DNA of 30,136 nucleotides from an uncultured Clostridia bacterium (GTDB lineage Bacteria > Bacillota > Clostridia > Lachnospirales > Bianqueaceae): the NCBI GenBank assembly GCA_937892735.1, contig CALBGL010000141.1, positions 1 to 30,136 on the forward strand, read 5' to 3'. Below the pieces are notes generated by a model that worked only from the letters and a program-made list of their open reading frames with translations, made no database searches and was not told the origin of the DNA. Made by a program: the position numbers and the translations under genes. Positions 1 through 7,234 of this stretch are shown piece by piece; the first letter of the stretch is position 1; every line of letters starts with the position of its first letter.

Positions 1-69
1 TTTTTTATTCAAAAAGAAGCCATTGCTTCTTAGAGGATGATTTCTCATCTATTTTGTAATGGCCCCTTT
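1..69. repeat. Left copy of a 69-bp inverted repeat that recurs at 29900-29968
   Basis: The reverse complement of this stretch matches 29900-29968 at 67 of 69 positions. It contains a hairpin with arms AAGAAGC and GCTTCTT around a 4-nt loop, and a second small palindrome, GATGA-TTTC-TCATC. On the minus strand the hairpin is followed by a T-rich run, so it would work as a terminator for leftward transcription. However, the gene beside it (93-794) points rightward, so this copy is not at the end of a neighbouring gene. It may continue beyond the window edge. A dispersed repeat is the simplest explanation. Confidence 0.85.
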
Positions 70-92
70 GTCAGATAGAAAGGAAGAAGATT

Positions 93-794
93 GTGAAAGA
101 TTTTATATGGAAAGGAATGCGATGTAGCATATGGGAGCCGGATAGCGCTTTGAAGGAGGTCCCGTTGTTCATCCTGGCTGGTGGGGCACAGGAGGACGCG
201 CTGTTTCAAAGATTGGAGAAGCGGTATAAAAAGGGAGCACCGGGCCTCATCATCGCGTTCCAAGCACCGGATTGGAATGACGCATATTCTCCTTGGCCTA
301 TGGAAAAAATCTATAGGGAAGGAAGGGACTTTGGAGGAAGGGGCGGTCAGACGTTGTGGTGGCTGACAGAAGAATTGCTTCCCTGGGCAGATCAAAAGTA
401 CGCGGTACAGGCGAGGATAATTGCAGGATATTCGCTGGCAGGTCTATTCGCCTTATGGTCTTTTTATGAAAGCGGCCTGTTCGATGGTTGTGCTTCCTGT
501 TCTGGATCTCTATGGTTTACCGGATGGATGGAGTATGCAAAAACACATAGAGCGAAGCGACCGAGTATTTCGTATCTAAGTCTGGGGCGAAAAGAAGAGA
601 AGACAAAGAATTCTTATATGCAGCGTGTGGGGGATTGTACGCGCCAGATGGCGGAATGGCAGCAGGAAGATCCGCTAATCCGAGAGAATACGCTGGTCTG
701 GCAGGACGGAGGACATTTTAATGATCCAGCAGGCAGGGTCATGGCAGGAATGGATTGGCTGTGGAATCGTCTGAAAATTTTAACGGATTATTAA
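93..794 (+). CDS. Alpha/beta-hydrolase (esterase-D/enterochelin-esterase-like)
   Basis: A 233-residue cytoplasmic protein with no signal peptide. The nucleophile elbow GYSLAG places the catalytic serine at about residue 114. The late GGHF motif supplies the histidine at about 208, and an acidic residue near 168-169 (GRKEE) could complete the triad. The overall pattern, a short N-terminal strand region, FILAGG, an elbow in GYSLAGLFALW and then a GSLW strand, fits the putative esterase family that hydrolyses acyl or siderophore esters. The substrate cannot be read from the sequence. The start is GTG with a purine-rich AGGAAGAAGA about 3-10 bases upstream. The gene is monocistronic and begins just after the left 69-bp repeat. 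Another alpha/beta-hydrolase fold enzyme, such as an acyl transferase, cannot be excluded. Confidence 0.8.
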   Translation: MKDFIWKGMRCSIWEPDSALKEVPLFILAGGAQEDALFQRLEKRYKKGAPGLIIAFQAPDWNDAYSPWPMEKIYREGRDFGGRGGQTLWWLTEELLPWADQKYAVQARIIAGYSLAGLFALWSFYESGLFDGCASCSGSLWFTGWMEYAKTHRAKRPSISYLSLGRKEEKTKNSYMQRVGDCTRQMAEWQQEDPLIRENTLVWQDGGHFNDPAGRVMAGMDWLWNRLKILTDY

Positions 795-816
795 AATTGT
801 GAAACAATTATGAATA

Positions 817-843
817 TTAGCACTTACCTATTGACAGTGCTAA
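817..843 (+). promoter_or_regulatory. CIRCE operator (HrcA-binding inverted repeat)
   Basis: The sequence is TTAGCACTT, 9 nt, then CAGTGCTAA. It differs from the CIRCE consensus (TTAGCACTC-N9-GAGTGCTAA) only at the innermost base of each arm. It overlaps the -35 box of the heat-shock gene promoter, the usual position for repression by HrcA. Confidence 0.9.
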
Positions 844-858
844 TAATGGGCGTATAAT
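831..858 (+). promoter_or_regulatory. Sigma-A promoter of the small heat-shock gene
   Basis: Consensus TTGACA at 831-836 and TATAAT at 853-858 with a 16-bp spacer. The -35 lies inside the CIRCE operator, so HrcA binding would block RNA polymerase. The leader RNA would be about 85 nt. Confidence 0.88.
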
Positions 859-894
859 AATAGCAGATGAAGGGAAAGGGAAGGTCCCAGAGTC

Positions 895-909
895 CGGAGA
901 GCATCTCCG
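895..909 (+). promoter_or_regulatory. Hairpin in the hsp20 leader
   Basis: CGGAGA-GCA-TCTCCG is a perfect 6-bp stem in the 5' leader. Its right arm (TCTCC, 904-908) could alternatively pair with the ribosome-binding site GGAGG at 939-943, allowing one wobble pair. This is compatible with temperature-sensitive translation but not proof of it. Confidence 0.45.
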
Positions 910-950
910 ATATCAAGGCCATACACGTAAATTCAATGGAGGAATGACAT

Positions 951-1394
951 ATGTTACCGAGTATTTTTGGAGAGAGTTTATTGGATGATTGGTTTGATTT
1001 TCCGTCAGAAAGAGATTTCTTTGGAAGTCACAATCCTGTCTTTGGTAAGCATGCGAAGAACCTGATGCGCACGGATATCCGAGAGACAGATACCAGTTAT
1101 GAACTGGATGTAGATCTGCCGGGCTTTAAGAAAGAAGATATTAAGGCGCAGGTGGAGAATGGCTATCTGACGATTTCCGCAGCCAAGGGTGTGGAGAAGA
1201 AGGAAGACGATAAGAAGGGACAGTATATTCGTCAGGAACGTTTCAGTGGTGCTTGCAGCCGTAGCTTCTATGTAGGAGACAATGTGACGGAGCAGGATAT
1301 CACCGCGAAGTTTGAGGATGGAATTCTGAAACTTTCGATTCCGAAGAAGGATCAGCAACAGGTAGAGACCAAGAAGTATATTGCAATTGAGTAA
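951..1394 (+). CDS. hsp20: Small heat-shock protein, Hsp20/alpha-crystallin family
   Basis: A 147-residue ATP-independent holdase chaperone that binds unfolding proteins in the cytoplasm. Residues about 40-147 form the alpha-crystallin domain, with the typical strand pattern ELDVDLPGFKKEDI, then YLTISA, and the conserved GILKLSIPKK near the C-terminus. The N-terminus is short and Phe/Trp/Asp-rich (DDWFDF), as in clostridial Hsp18. Length is normal for the family. The ATG is set by GGAGG at 939-943. The gene is monocistronic, with a CIRCE-controlled promoter and a strong terminator directly behind it. Heat induction through HrcA release is expected from the operator. The assignment is firm. 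Confidence 0.96.
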   Translation: MLPSIFGESLLDDWFDFPSERDFFGSHNPVFGKHAKNLMRTDIRETDTSYELDVDLPGFKKEDIKAQVENGYLTISAAKGVEKKEDDKKGQYIRQERFSGACSRSFYVGDNVTEQDITAKFEDGILKLSIPKKDQQQVETKKYIAIE

Positions 1395-1404
1395 ACTTAA
1401 AAGT

Positions 1405-1456
1405 AAAAGAGGCGTTGCCTTATTAGAGTAATGAGAGGCAGCGCCTCTTTTTTATT
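1405..1456 (+). terminator. Rho-independent terminator of hsp20
   Basis: Arms GAGGCGTTGCCT and AGGCAGCGCCTC pair over 12 bp with one wobble, followed by TTTTTTA. It lies directly downstream of the stop codon. Confidence 0.93.
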
Positions 1457-1501
1457 TTCGTTTGGAAATTTCAGCAGGAAATGCGGAGTGGAGAAATGGC
1501 A

Positions 1502-1830
1502 TATCATCACTTAGGCGGATTTTGGGCCGAGAGAGCGTGGTTTTCACAGATCCGATGATACTTTGAGCTTGAGGATCCCAGGAATTGTCAGATCGGGGAA
1601 AATAATATCATCACTTGAGCTGATTCTGGGGAGGAAAACTGTAAAATTCGAGATTTTGACGATACTCCTGCTTTGTGAATTCCAAGAATTGCAGACCAGG
1701 AGATCGAGTATCATCACTTAGGTGGATTTTGGGCCGAGAGAGCGTGGTTTTCACAGATCTGATGATACTTTGAGCTTGAGGATCCCAGGAATTACCAGAT
1801 TGCAAGGGCGGTGTATCATCACTTGGAAGC
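1502..1830. repeat. Tandem repeat array, ~104-bp period, three full units and a fragment
   Basis: Units begin with TATCATCACTT at 1502, 1606, 1709 and 1814, giving periods of 104, 103 and 105 bp. Over their first 85 bp, units 1 and 3 differ at only two positions. Unit 2 is diverged and unit 4 is cut off after about 16 bp. In units 1 and 3 the opening TATCATC is matched by an inverted GATGATA about 45 bases later, so each unit can fold into an arm-loop-arm structure; unit 2 has GACGATA in the same place. Confidence 0.9.
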
Positions 1831-1919
1831 AGGCGGACACAATATCCGTTTGAAAAAAGATTTTCGGCACTGTTACAGACTTTTGGAAAGGAAGAGTGGA
1901 TGAGGACTTGGTCCGTGCA

Positions 1920-1948
1920 TTTACTTTTCAAAAAAACCGTGATATAAT
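1920..1948 (+). promoter_or_regulatory. Promoter of dapF with extended -10
   Basis: TTTACT at 1920-1925, a 17-bp spacer and TATAAT at 1943-1948 preceded by TGA (extended -10). The surrounding GTGATATAATAGGCG is identical to the dcd promoter core on the minus strand at 20632-20643. Confidence 0.75.
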
Positions 1949-1957
1949 AGGCGCGGT

Positions 1958-2071
1958 ATAAGAGCCATTTGTGTTGTAGTGAATGAGCCGCGCCCTGAGC
2001 TGACCGCCCAAAGGCGTCCAGCTCCGAAAAGAGCTGCGAGGGCGATAGATGTGGCATAAGAGCCATTTGTG
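1958..2071 (+). repeat. dapF leader: duplicated 16-mer and a hairpin element shared with the ABC-transporter leader
   Basis: ATAAGAGCCATTTGTG occurs at 1958-1973 and again at 2056-2071. Between the copies, 1981-2029 matches 24978-25026 at 38 of 49 positions without gaps. GAGCTG (1997-2002) pairs with CAGCTC (2019-2024), enclosing CGCC-CAAA-GGCG. CAGCTC can instead pair with a second GAGCTG at 2031-2036, so two folds exclude each other. An outer pairing of CGCCC (1991-1995) with GGGCG downstream is also possible. No known riboswitch class was recognised; a dispersed structured repeat is the alternative. Confidence 0.65.
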
Positions 2072-2188
2072 CCGCGGAGAATTTGTCGCATTCCTTTCCG
2101 AAGGGAAGTGCAAGGGAGATAAGCAACGGCCAATAGAACTCACCGTTCCGAACAGGAGAATCGAACAGAATTGACAAAGGAGGACATT

Positions 2189-3028
2189 GTGAAAAGAAAT
2201 TTTGTAAAAATGCATGGCTGCGGAAATGATTACATCTACTTCGACTGTTTTGAAGAAGATTTATTGAATCCGGAAGAAGTTAGTAGAAAATTATCCCGGT
2301 ATCATTTTGGCATAGGCAGCGATGGCGTGATTCTGATTGAGCCCTCCGAAAAGGCAGATGGCAGAATGCGTATTTTCAATCAAGATGGCAGTGAAGGAAA
2401 GATGTGCGGAAATGGAATCCGTTGTGTGGGCAAATACTTATATGACAGTGGAAGGGTACGCAAAGAAACCATGAAGATAGAGACACTAAGCGGGATCCGC
2501 ACGCTGCAGATACAGACGGAAAATGGAAAGGCGGCATGGATTACAGTAGACATGGGAGCGGCAATTTTTGCATCCAAGGAGATTCCGGTAGATCTAGCGG
2601 AAGAGGAAGTCGTAGAGCGTCCTATACATATAGGAGAAGATGAATGGAAGATTACCTGTGTCTCCATGGGAAACCCGCATTGCGTGGTCTTTTGTCAGAA
2701 TCCGGAGAGCCTGGATTTGCCGAAGATTGGTCCGGGATTTGAGAAGAATCCGATCTTCCCGGAGGGAGTCAATACGGAGTTTATTCGCGTGGAGGATTCT
2801 CACACACTGACTATGCGAGTATGGGAGAGAGGGAGCGGAGAGACGATGGCCTGCGGAACAGGGGCTTGCGCTAGTGCGGTCGCAGCCATTCGCTGCGGTT
2901 TTTGTAAGATGAACGAAGAGATTACCGTGCATTTGCAGGGCGGAGGCTTGAAGATTCGATGGGATGGATATACGGTGTGGATGACAGGATCGGCTGAAAC
3001 GGTCTTTACAGGAGAAGTGGAGATATAA
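2189..3028 (+). CDS. dapF: Diaminopimelate epimerase
   Basis: Converts LL- to meso-diaminopimelate for lysine and peptidoglycan synthesis. The 279-residue protein opens with the family signature KMHGCGNDYIYFD and has both catalytic cysteine motifs: MCGNGIRC in the N-terminal half and ACGTGACAS in the C-terminal half. These are the two bases of the PLP-independent racemisation. I chose the GTG at 2189 because AAGGAGGA lies 6 bases upstream and the encoded MKRNFVKMHG matches the family N-terminus. An in-frame TTG at 2171 would place the ribosome-binding site inside the gene. It is monocistronic with a long structured leader. No neighbouring lysine-pathway gene is seen. Length and motifs are normal. 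Confidence 0.96.
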   Translation: MKRNFVKMHGCGNDYIYFDCFEEDLLNPEEVSRKLSRYHFGIGSDGVILIEPSEKADGRMRIFNQDGSEGKMCGNGIRCVGKYLYDSGRVRKETMKIETLSGIRTLQIQTENGKAAWITVDMGAAIFASKEIPVDLAEEEVVERPIHIGEDEWKITCVSMGNPHCVVFCQNPESLDLPKIGPGFEKNPIFPEGVNTEFIRVEDSHTLTMRVWERGSGETMACGTGACASAVAAIRCGFCKMNEEITVHLQGGGLKIRWDGYTVWMTGSAETVFTGEVEI

Positions 3029-3190
3029 TAGCTAAGCGGCAGTTTGCAAGATATAAAAAAAATAATTCAAAAGAGCTTTCAGTATCGGAAAGGAAGAACA
3101 TCAATATTTAAAGTGAATGCATTTACTAGGAAGTGGATTTAATTTCAGTAAAGAAGAAGAGAAAAGATTTTGGTTTTTGAAAGAATCCTC

Positions 3191-3219
3191 TTGCAAAATT
3201 GCAAATTATCTTGTATACT
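3191..3219 (+). promoter_or_regulatory. Promoter of gdhA
   Basis: TTGCAA at 3191-3196, a 17-bp spacer and TATACT at 3214-3219, about 43 bp before the chosen gdhA start. The rest of the dapF-gdhA gap (3029-3190) is A/T-rich and shows nothing else. Confidence 0.75.
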
Positions 3220-3261
3220 AGTGTTTGTTGTTAGACTACAAAGATGGAGAGGATAGTGGCT

Positions 3262-4593
3262 ATGAGTTACGTTGATAAGGTATTAGAAACCGTAAAGCGC
3301 CGCAATGCCGGCGAAAATGAATTTTTACAGGCAGCACATGAAGTTCTGGAGTCTCTGCGTCTGGCGGTAGATGCGAATCCCGCTTATGAGAAGGTTGGAC
3401 TTCTGGAAAGACTGGTGGAGCCGGAGCGTGTTATCATGTTCCGTGTGCCCTGGGTAGATGATCAGGGAAACGTGCAGGTGAACCGTGGTTTTCGCGTACA
3501 GTTCAACAGCGCAATCGGACCCTATAAAGGCGGCTTGAGATTGCATCCGACGGTTTCTCTGAGTGTGATTAAATTCTTAGGCTTTGAGCAGGTCTTTAAG
3601 AATTCCCTGACAGGTCTTCCTATCGGTGGAGGCAAGGGCGGTTCCGACTTTGATCCGAAGGGAAAGTCTGACCGTGAGGTTATGGCGTTCTGCCAGAGCT
3701 TCATGACAGAGCTGTATCGCCATATCGGTGCGGACGTGGATGTTCCTGCCGGAGATATTGGTGTAGGCGCTCGTGAAATCGGTTTTCTGTATGGCCAGTA
3801 CAAGAGATTGACAGGCAAGTACGAAGGCGTGTTGACGGGTAAGGGATTGACTTATGGCGGCTCTCTGGCGCGTACCGAAGCGACGGGCTATGGCCTTGTA
3901 TATTTGACCGAGGAGATGCTCAAGGAGAAGGGCCAGAGTCTGGAAGGTAAGAAGGTTGTAGTCTCCGGTTCTGGAAATGTGGCTATTTATGCAACGCAGA
4001 AGGCACAGCAGATGGGTGCAAAAGTCGTAGCGTTGTCGGATTCTTCCGGTTCCGTTTATGATGAGGAAGGCATCGATTTGCCACTTGTGCAGGAAATCAA
4101 GGAAGTGCGCCGCGGCCGTATCAGCGAGTATGCAGATGCGAAGAAGAGCGCGGTATATCGTGCGGGAAAGCGTGTATGGGATATTCCCTGCGATGTGGCA
4201 TTGCCATGCGCGACGCAGAATGAGCTGAATCTGGAAGATGCAAAGATGCTGAAGGCGAATGGTTGCTTTGCCGTGGCAGAAGGCGCGAACATGCCCTCTA
4301 CGCCGGAGGCAGTAGAGCTGTTCCAAACAAGCGGTATCTTGTTTGTACCGGGTAAGGCTGCGAATGCCGGTGGCGTTGCGACGTCCGCTCTGGAGATGAG
4401 TCAGAATTCTCAGCGCCTGTCTTGGACCTTTGATGAGGTAGATGCCAAGCTGCATCAGATCATGAAGGGGATTTATCACAATATCAGCAGTACGGCTAAG
4501 GAGTATGGCGTTGCGGATAACTTTGTGATTGGAGCGAATATTGCTGGCTTCAAGAAGGTAGCGGATGCGATGATGGCACAGGGTGTTGTGTAA
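3262..4593 (+). CDS. gdhA: Glutamate dehydrogenase, hexameric NADP-type
   Basis: Interconverts 2-oxoglutarate plus ammonia and glutamate. The 443-residue length is typical of the bacterial small hexameric class. Visible residues include the substrate-site lysine in GPYKGGLR (about 89), the catalytic lysine in PIGGGKGGSDF (about 125) and the catalytic aspartate in PAGDIGVG (about 165). The Rossmann dinucleotide loop is VVSGSGNVA (about 232-240). An upstream in-frame ATG at 3244 lacks a ribosome-binding site, whereas GGAGAGGA precedes the ATG at 3262 at good spacing, so I used the latter. It is a single gene with its own promoter and a perfect hairpin behind it. NADP preference is inferred from family resemblance, not proven. 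Confidence 0.95.
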   Translation: MSYVDKVLETVKRRNAGENEFLQAAHEVLESLRLAVDANPAYEKVGLLERLVEPERVIMFRVPWVDDQGNVQVNRGFRVQFNSAIGPYKGGLRLHPTVSLSVIKFLGFEQVFKNSLTGLPIGGGKGGSDFDPKGKSDREVMAFCQSFMTELYRHIGADVDVPAGDIGVGAREIGFLYGQYKRLTGKYEGVLTGKGLTYGGSLARTEATGYGLVYLTEEMLKEKGQSLEGKKVVVSGSGNVAIYATQKAQQMGAKVVALSDSSGSVYDEEGIDLPLVQEIKEVRRGRISEYADAKKSAVYRAGKRVWDIPCDVALPCATQNELNLEDAKMLKANGCFAVAEGANMPSTPEAVELFQTSGILFVPGKAANAGGVATSALEMSQNSQRLSWTFDEVDAKLHQIMKGIYHNISSTAKEYGVADNFVIGANIAGFKKVADAMMAQGVV

Positions 4594-4619
4594 TCTAAAA
4601 AACGATAGTACCAATTTTT

Positions 4620-4661
4620 ACATTTCCCTTGTTCCCGTGGATGCGGCAACAAGGGAAATGT
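4620..4661 (+). terminator. Hairpin between gdhA and birA, probable terminator
   Basis: ACATTTCCCTTGTT (4620-4633) pairs perfectly with AACAAGGGAAATGT (4648-4661) around a 14-nt loop. The following GTTATTAG is only weakly T-rich, so it may be a leaky terminator or an mRNA-stabilising hairpin that lets some transcription reach birA. Confidence 0.65.
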
Positions 4662-4682
4662 TGTTATTAGAGGAGAAGAACA

Positions 4683-5660
4683 GTGACGGTAAAGCAGTAT
4701 ATAATTGAGCAGCTGGAAGCACATAAGGGTGAGTATGTTTCGGGGGAAGAGCTGGCAGCGAGAATAGGTGTATCGCGAGCGGCCATATGGAAAACAGTCC
4801 AAAGTCTTCAAGGAGAAGGGTATGAGATCCATTCGATGCCTCGCAGAGGATATTGTCTGGCGGCAGAGAGTGATATTTTGAGCCGGGAAGGGATCTTGCC
4901 GTTTCTGGATGACAGATGGAAGAAGATTCCGATATGGGTACATGATCGGTTAGATTCCACCAATCAAGAAGCCAAGCGCCTGTCGGCAGAAGGGGCTCCT
5001 CATGGTACGGTCATCATTGCTAGGGAGCAGACCGCGGGACGCGGTCGTCTGGGACGTCAGTTCTCTTCGCCGCAGGAAGGCGGACTCTATATGTCGATTC
5101 TATTACGGCCTCGTATGACAGCATCCATGGCGGTAGATGTGACGACGCTGGCTGCGGTATCGGTCTGTCGCGCTATCGAGAACAAGACCGATAAAGAACC
5201 TAAAATCAAATGGGTCAATGATATTTTCCTGGATGGCAAGAAGATATGCGGGATTCTGACAGAAGCAGTGTCTGACGTGGAGACGGGGATGATCGATAGT
5301 CTGGTATTAGGAATTGGTGTCAATGTGACGACTTCACCGGAGGCATTTTCAGAAGAAGTGCGAAAGGTAGCAGGTTCACTGTTTAGGCCAGAAGAGCCGA
5401 AAATCTCCAAAAATGAATTAGCCGGGGAGATCCTCAATGAAGTGCTGGGTCATGTAGACACGCTGGGAAGCCATCAGCATATGGAAGAGTACCGAAAACG
5501 ATGCTTTATTTTAGGGAAGAATGTGCGTTTTCACAAGGAGGGTCAGATCTATATAGGAACTGCGAAAGAGATTTTGGAAGACGGCGCTCTCCTTGTTATA
5601 CTGGACAAAGGGGAAGAAATCAGGCTGCAATCGGGAGAAGTTTCGGTGCGTCCTGATTAA
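4683..5660 (+). CDS. birA: Biotin-protein ligase with repressor domain (BirA)
   Basis: A 325-residue bifunctional protein. It forms biotinyl-AMP, attaches biotin to carboxyl-carrier proteins, and probably represses biotin genes. Residues 1-60 form a winged helix-turn-helix (SGEELAARIGVSRAAIWKTV). The ligase core has DSTNQEAKR (about 91-99), the biotinyl-AMP loop GRGRLGRQF (119-127), KWVNDIF (176-182) and DGKKICGILTE (184-194). The C-terminal 50 residues form the SH3-like domain. The start is GTG with AGAGGAGA upstream. No biotin synthesis gene or evident BirA operator lies nearby. Confidence 0.95.
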   Translation: MTVKQYIIEQLEAHKGEYVSGEELAARIGVSRAAIWKTVQSLQGEGYEIHSMPRRGYCLAAESDILSREGILPFLDDRWKKIPIWVHDRLDSTNQEAKRLSAEGAPHGTVIIAREQTAGRGRLGRQFSSPQEGGLYMSILLRPRMTASMAVDVTTLAAVSVCRAIENKTDKEPKIKWVNDIFLDGKKICGILTEAVSDVETGMIDSLVLGIGVNVTTSPEAFSEEVRKVAGSLFRPEEPKISKNELAGEILNEVLGHVDTLGSHQHMEEYRKRCFILGKNVRFHKEGQIYIGTAKEILEDGALLVILDKGEEIRLQSGEVSVRPD

Positions 5661-5693
5661 TAGAAAGGTTACAAATCGCTCATGAACTGTTTC

Positions 5694-5722
5694 TTGTAAT
5701 CTCGAATTGATTTATGTATAAT
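5694..5722 (+). promoter_or_regulatory. Promoter of the serine-rich lipoprotein gene
   Basis: TTGTAA at 5694-5699, a 17-bp spacer and TATAAT at 5717-5722, giving a leader of about 60 nt. Confidence 0.78.
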
Positions 5723-5788
5723 AAGTTTGTCATCGTTGAGATGATAAAAATCTTGTCAATGCAGGACAAGAAAGGGAGGAAAAGAAAA

Positions 5789-6151
5789 ATGAAAGGAAAA
5801 GCTTTGATGGTATGGTGCTGCGTTTTGATCCTGTCTTTGGGACTCATGGCATGCTCGTCCAGTGATAATTCAAGTTCTGGCAGTAATAGCAGTACGACAA
5901 TCACAAACAGCAGCAAAGAGGAGAGCTCTAAGGAAGAGAGTTCTACGGTGGAGGAAAGCTCTGAAGAAGAGAGTTCTGCAGTAGATGAGTCTTCTGCAGC
6001 AGAAGAAAGCTCCGCAGCAGATAGTTCTGTAGCAGAGGATTCTGCAGAGAATGAATCTAGCAATGAGACCTCTGGAAGCACGGAACAGTCCGTGGTAGAG
6101 GATGCTTCGGATGCAGACGGTTCTGCTTCAGAGAGCAGCACGGCGGCCTAA
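5789..6151 (+). CDS. Serine/glutamate-rich lipoprotein, low complexity
   Basis: A 120-residue secreted lipoprotein. A signal peptide with a KGK n-region and a hydrophobic core ends in the lipobox LMAC, with the lipidated cysteine at 22. The mature chain of 99 residues contains about 36 serines and is built from imperfect ESS/EESS/AESS repeats. It is strongly acidic, has almost no hydrophobic residues after the lipobox, and should be disordered. No enzymatic domain exists. The ATG at 5789 is chosen because GGGAGGA is 8 bases upstream; longer in-frame starts upstream would bury the signal peptide. It is monocistronic with its own promoter and a strong terminator. A cell-wall spacer or a surface stalk is conceivable; the function is unknown. 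Confidence 0.85.
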   Translation: MKGKALMVWCCVLILSLGLMACSSSDNSSSGSNSSTTITNSSKEESSKEESSTVEESSEEESSAVDESSAAEESSAADSSVAEDSAENESSNETSGSTEQSVVEDASDADGSASESSTAA

Positions 6152-6170
6152 TTGAATAAACTGACAGGAA

Positions 6171-6205
6171 ATGGCTGAGTCCAGAAGGACTCAGCCATAT
6201 TTCTT
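6171..6205. terminator. Bidirectional terminator between convergent genes
   Basis: ATGGCTGAGTCC (6171-6182) and GGACTCAGCCAT (6187-6198) form a perfect 12-bp stem with loop AGAA, followed by ATTTCTT. The stop codon of the minus-strand gene ending at 6191 lies inside the stem. Confidence 0.9.
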
Positions 6206-7234
6206 AGGAGTTTGTAATGCGCGTAGAGACTGACGGAAGAAGGAGGTTTGTTCTTGGTAGTAGGGGATTTGTTCTTGTAATTGGCGGCGAATTCTGCGTT
6301 CATCGGATATTAGAGAACGTACAGCACGAACCAATCCTTGATCGTCTGTAAGGGAGCTGGGAGAAAGTACATGACAGCGTGTTTCACCGAACAATTCACG
6401 GGCTATCGAGAGAGCTCTCGTAGAGTCGTGCAGAAGAAGCGACGGGGTTCTGGATTGATAGGCGAGAATGGCTTGCGCGGGATAGGCACTGATTGTGAAA
6501 CGGGCTTTATCACATAGATAGTGGATGCGGCGAGATGTCATCTCCGGCAGGAGGAGGATGCGGCCGCTATGGCGAAAGATTTGATACAAAGAATCCAGAA
6601 GATCTTGATCTCGCCGATTAGGCTGGCATACAAAAGGAACCAGAGCGATATACAAAGAAGTAGTATCGATCAGATAACGGACTAATTGGATAGCATTATC
6701 AAATAAAAGGGGGGAGTCTGAGGTGGCTTGCGAAGGATCCAGAGAGAGCAGAACAAAGGGGTGTGAGGCCAGGGGAGAGGGAAGAAGAAAGGGAAGGGGA
6801 TTGGAGATAAATAGAGGATCCGGACAGTATACGACATTGGGATGAATTCGGCGTAATATATGATAGGATTGTACGTCGTAAGAAAGCAATAGTGAATACC
6901 GGGAGAATAGAGGGACACATTCACTGATGGAAAGAGAAGAGGGGAGACAGGCTCCTAACAGAACCTGAAGAGGATGCTGAATTCTGCGGGGGAAAAGGAG
7001 GGCATGCTCACCTTGGAAGGAAAGAACCATCGTATCCTGCGCCGGAAACGCCGGAATATGCATGGGGGCGCGATGAAAGGTAAAAGAGGGATGCGGCCAA
7101 TAACGAAGATCTTCCTCGGGAGACTCCGAATATAAAGTAATGGGTAAAGAGGACAGTTGTCTCAGCAGGCTGCGCAATCTGGCTTCCGCACCATGATCAG
7201 CGCTGCCGTTATGGGGATAGATGATATATTGCAT
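6191..7234 (-). CDS. Polysaccharide pyruvyl transferase-like protein
   Basis: A 347-residue protein. The N-terminus YPHNGSADHGAEARLRSLL matches the glycine-rich N-terminal signature (GS..HGAEA) of the polysaccharide pyruvyl transferase family (PF04230), which adds pyruvate ketals to cell-surface sugars. Further agreement comes from CPDPLFIS, where the family has a DPVFLL-like strand, and from ALVPF followed by DQDLLDSL (family: IPH...D...). Similarity is diffuse, so activity is uncertain. The protein has only three lysines and is extremely rich in Leu, Ser, Pro, Arg and His, unlike neighbouring genes. AAAGGAG precedes the ATG at normal spacing. The start overlaps the upstream gene by 26 bp, suggesting translational coupling with the glycosyltransferase-like gene. 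A role in surface glycan synthesis is inferred. Confidence 0.65.
   Translation of the reverse strand: MQYIIYPHNGSADHGAEARLRSLLRQLSSLPITLYSESPEEDLRYWPHPSFTFHRAPMHIPAFPAQDTMVLSFQGEHALLFPRRIQHPLQVLLGACLPSSLSISECVPLFSRYSLLLSYDVQSYHILRRIHPNVVYCPDPLFISNPLPFLLPSPLASHPFVLLSLDPSQATSDSPLLFDNAIQLVRYLIDTTSLYIALVPFVCQPNRRDQDLLDSLYQIFRHSGRILLLPEMTSRRIHYLCDKARFTISAYPAQAILAYQSRTPSLLLHDSTRALSIARELFGETRCHVLSPSSLTDDQGLVRAVRSLISDERRIRRQLQEQIPYYQEQTSFFRQSLRALQTPKKYG

Larger units (their letters stand above)
1395..2188. other. Gene-free interval between hsp20 and dapF
   Basis: About 790 bp with no credible gene. It holds the hsp20 terminator, a ~104-bp tandem repeat array (1502-1830), about 90 bp with nothing recognised (1831-1919), the dapF promoter, and a ~230-nt dapF leader rich in hairpins and carrying a duplicated 16-mer. 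Reading frames on the minus strand here run through the repeats and have no family signature or proper start site. Confidence 0.75.

Noticed and set aside
1502..1830. CRISPR array
   Set aside because: Repeats are ~104 bp with no short constant repeat and unique spacer pattern, and no cas genes are present.
1611..2177. A 188-codon frame on the minus strand
   Set aside because: It runs through the tandem repeats, the dapF promoter and its leader, has no family signature, and fits the composition of repeats rather than a protein.
3577..4614. A 345-codon frame opposite gdhA
   Set aside because: It is a mirror of the strongly coding gdhA frame, with no ribosome-binding site or motifs.
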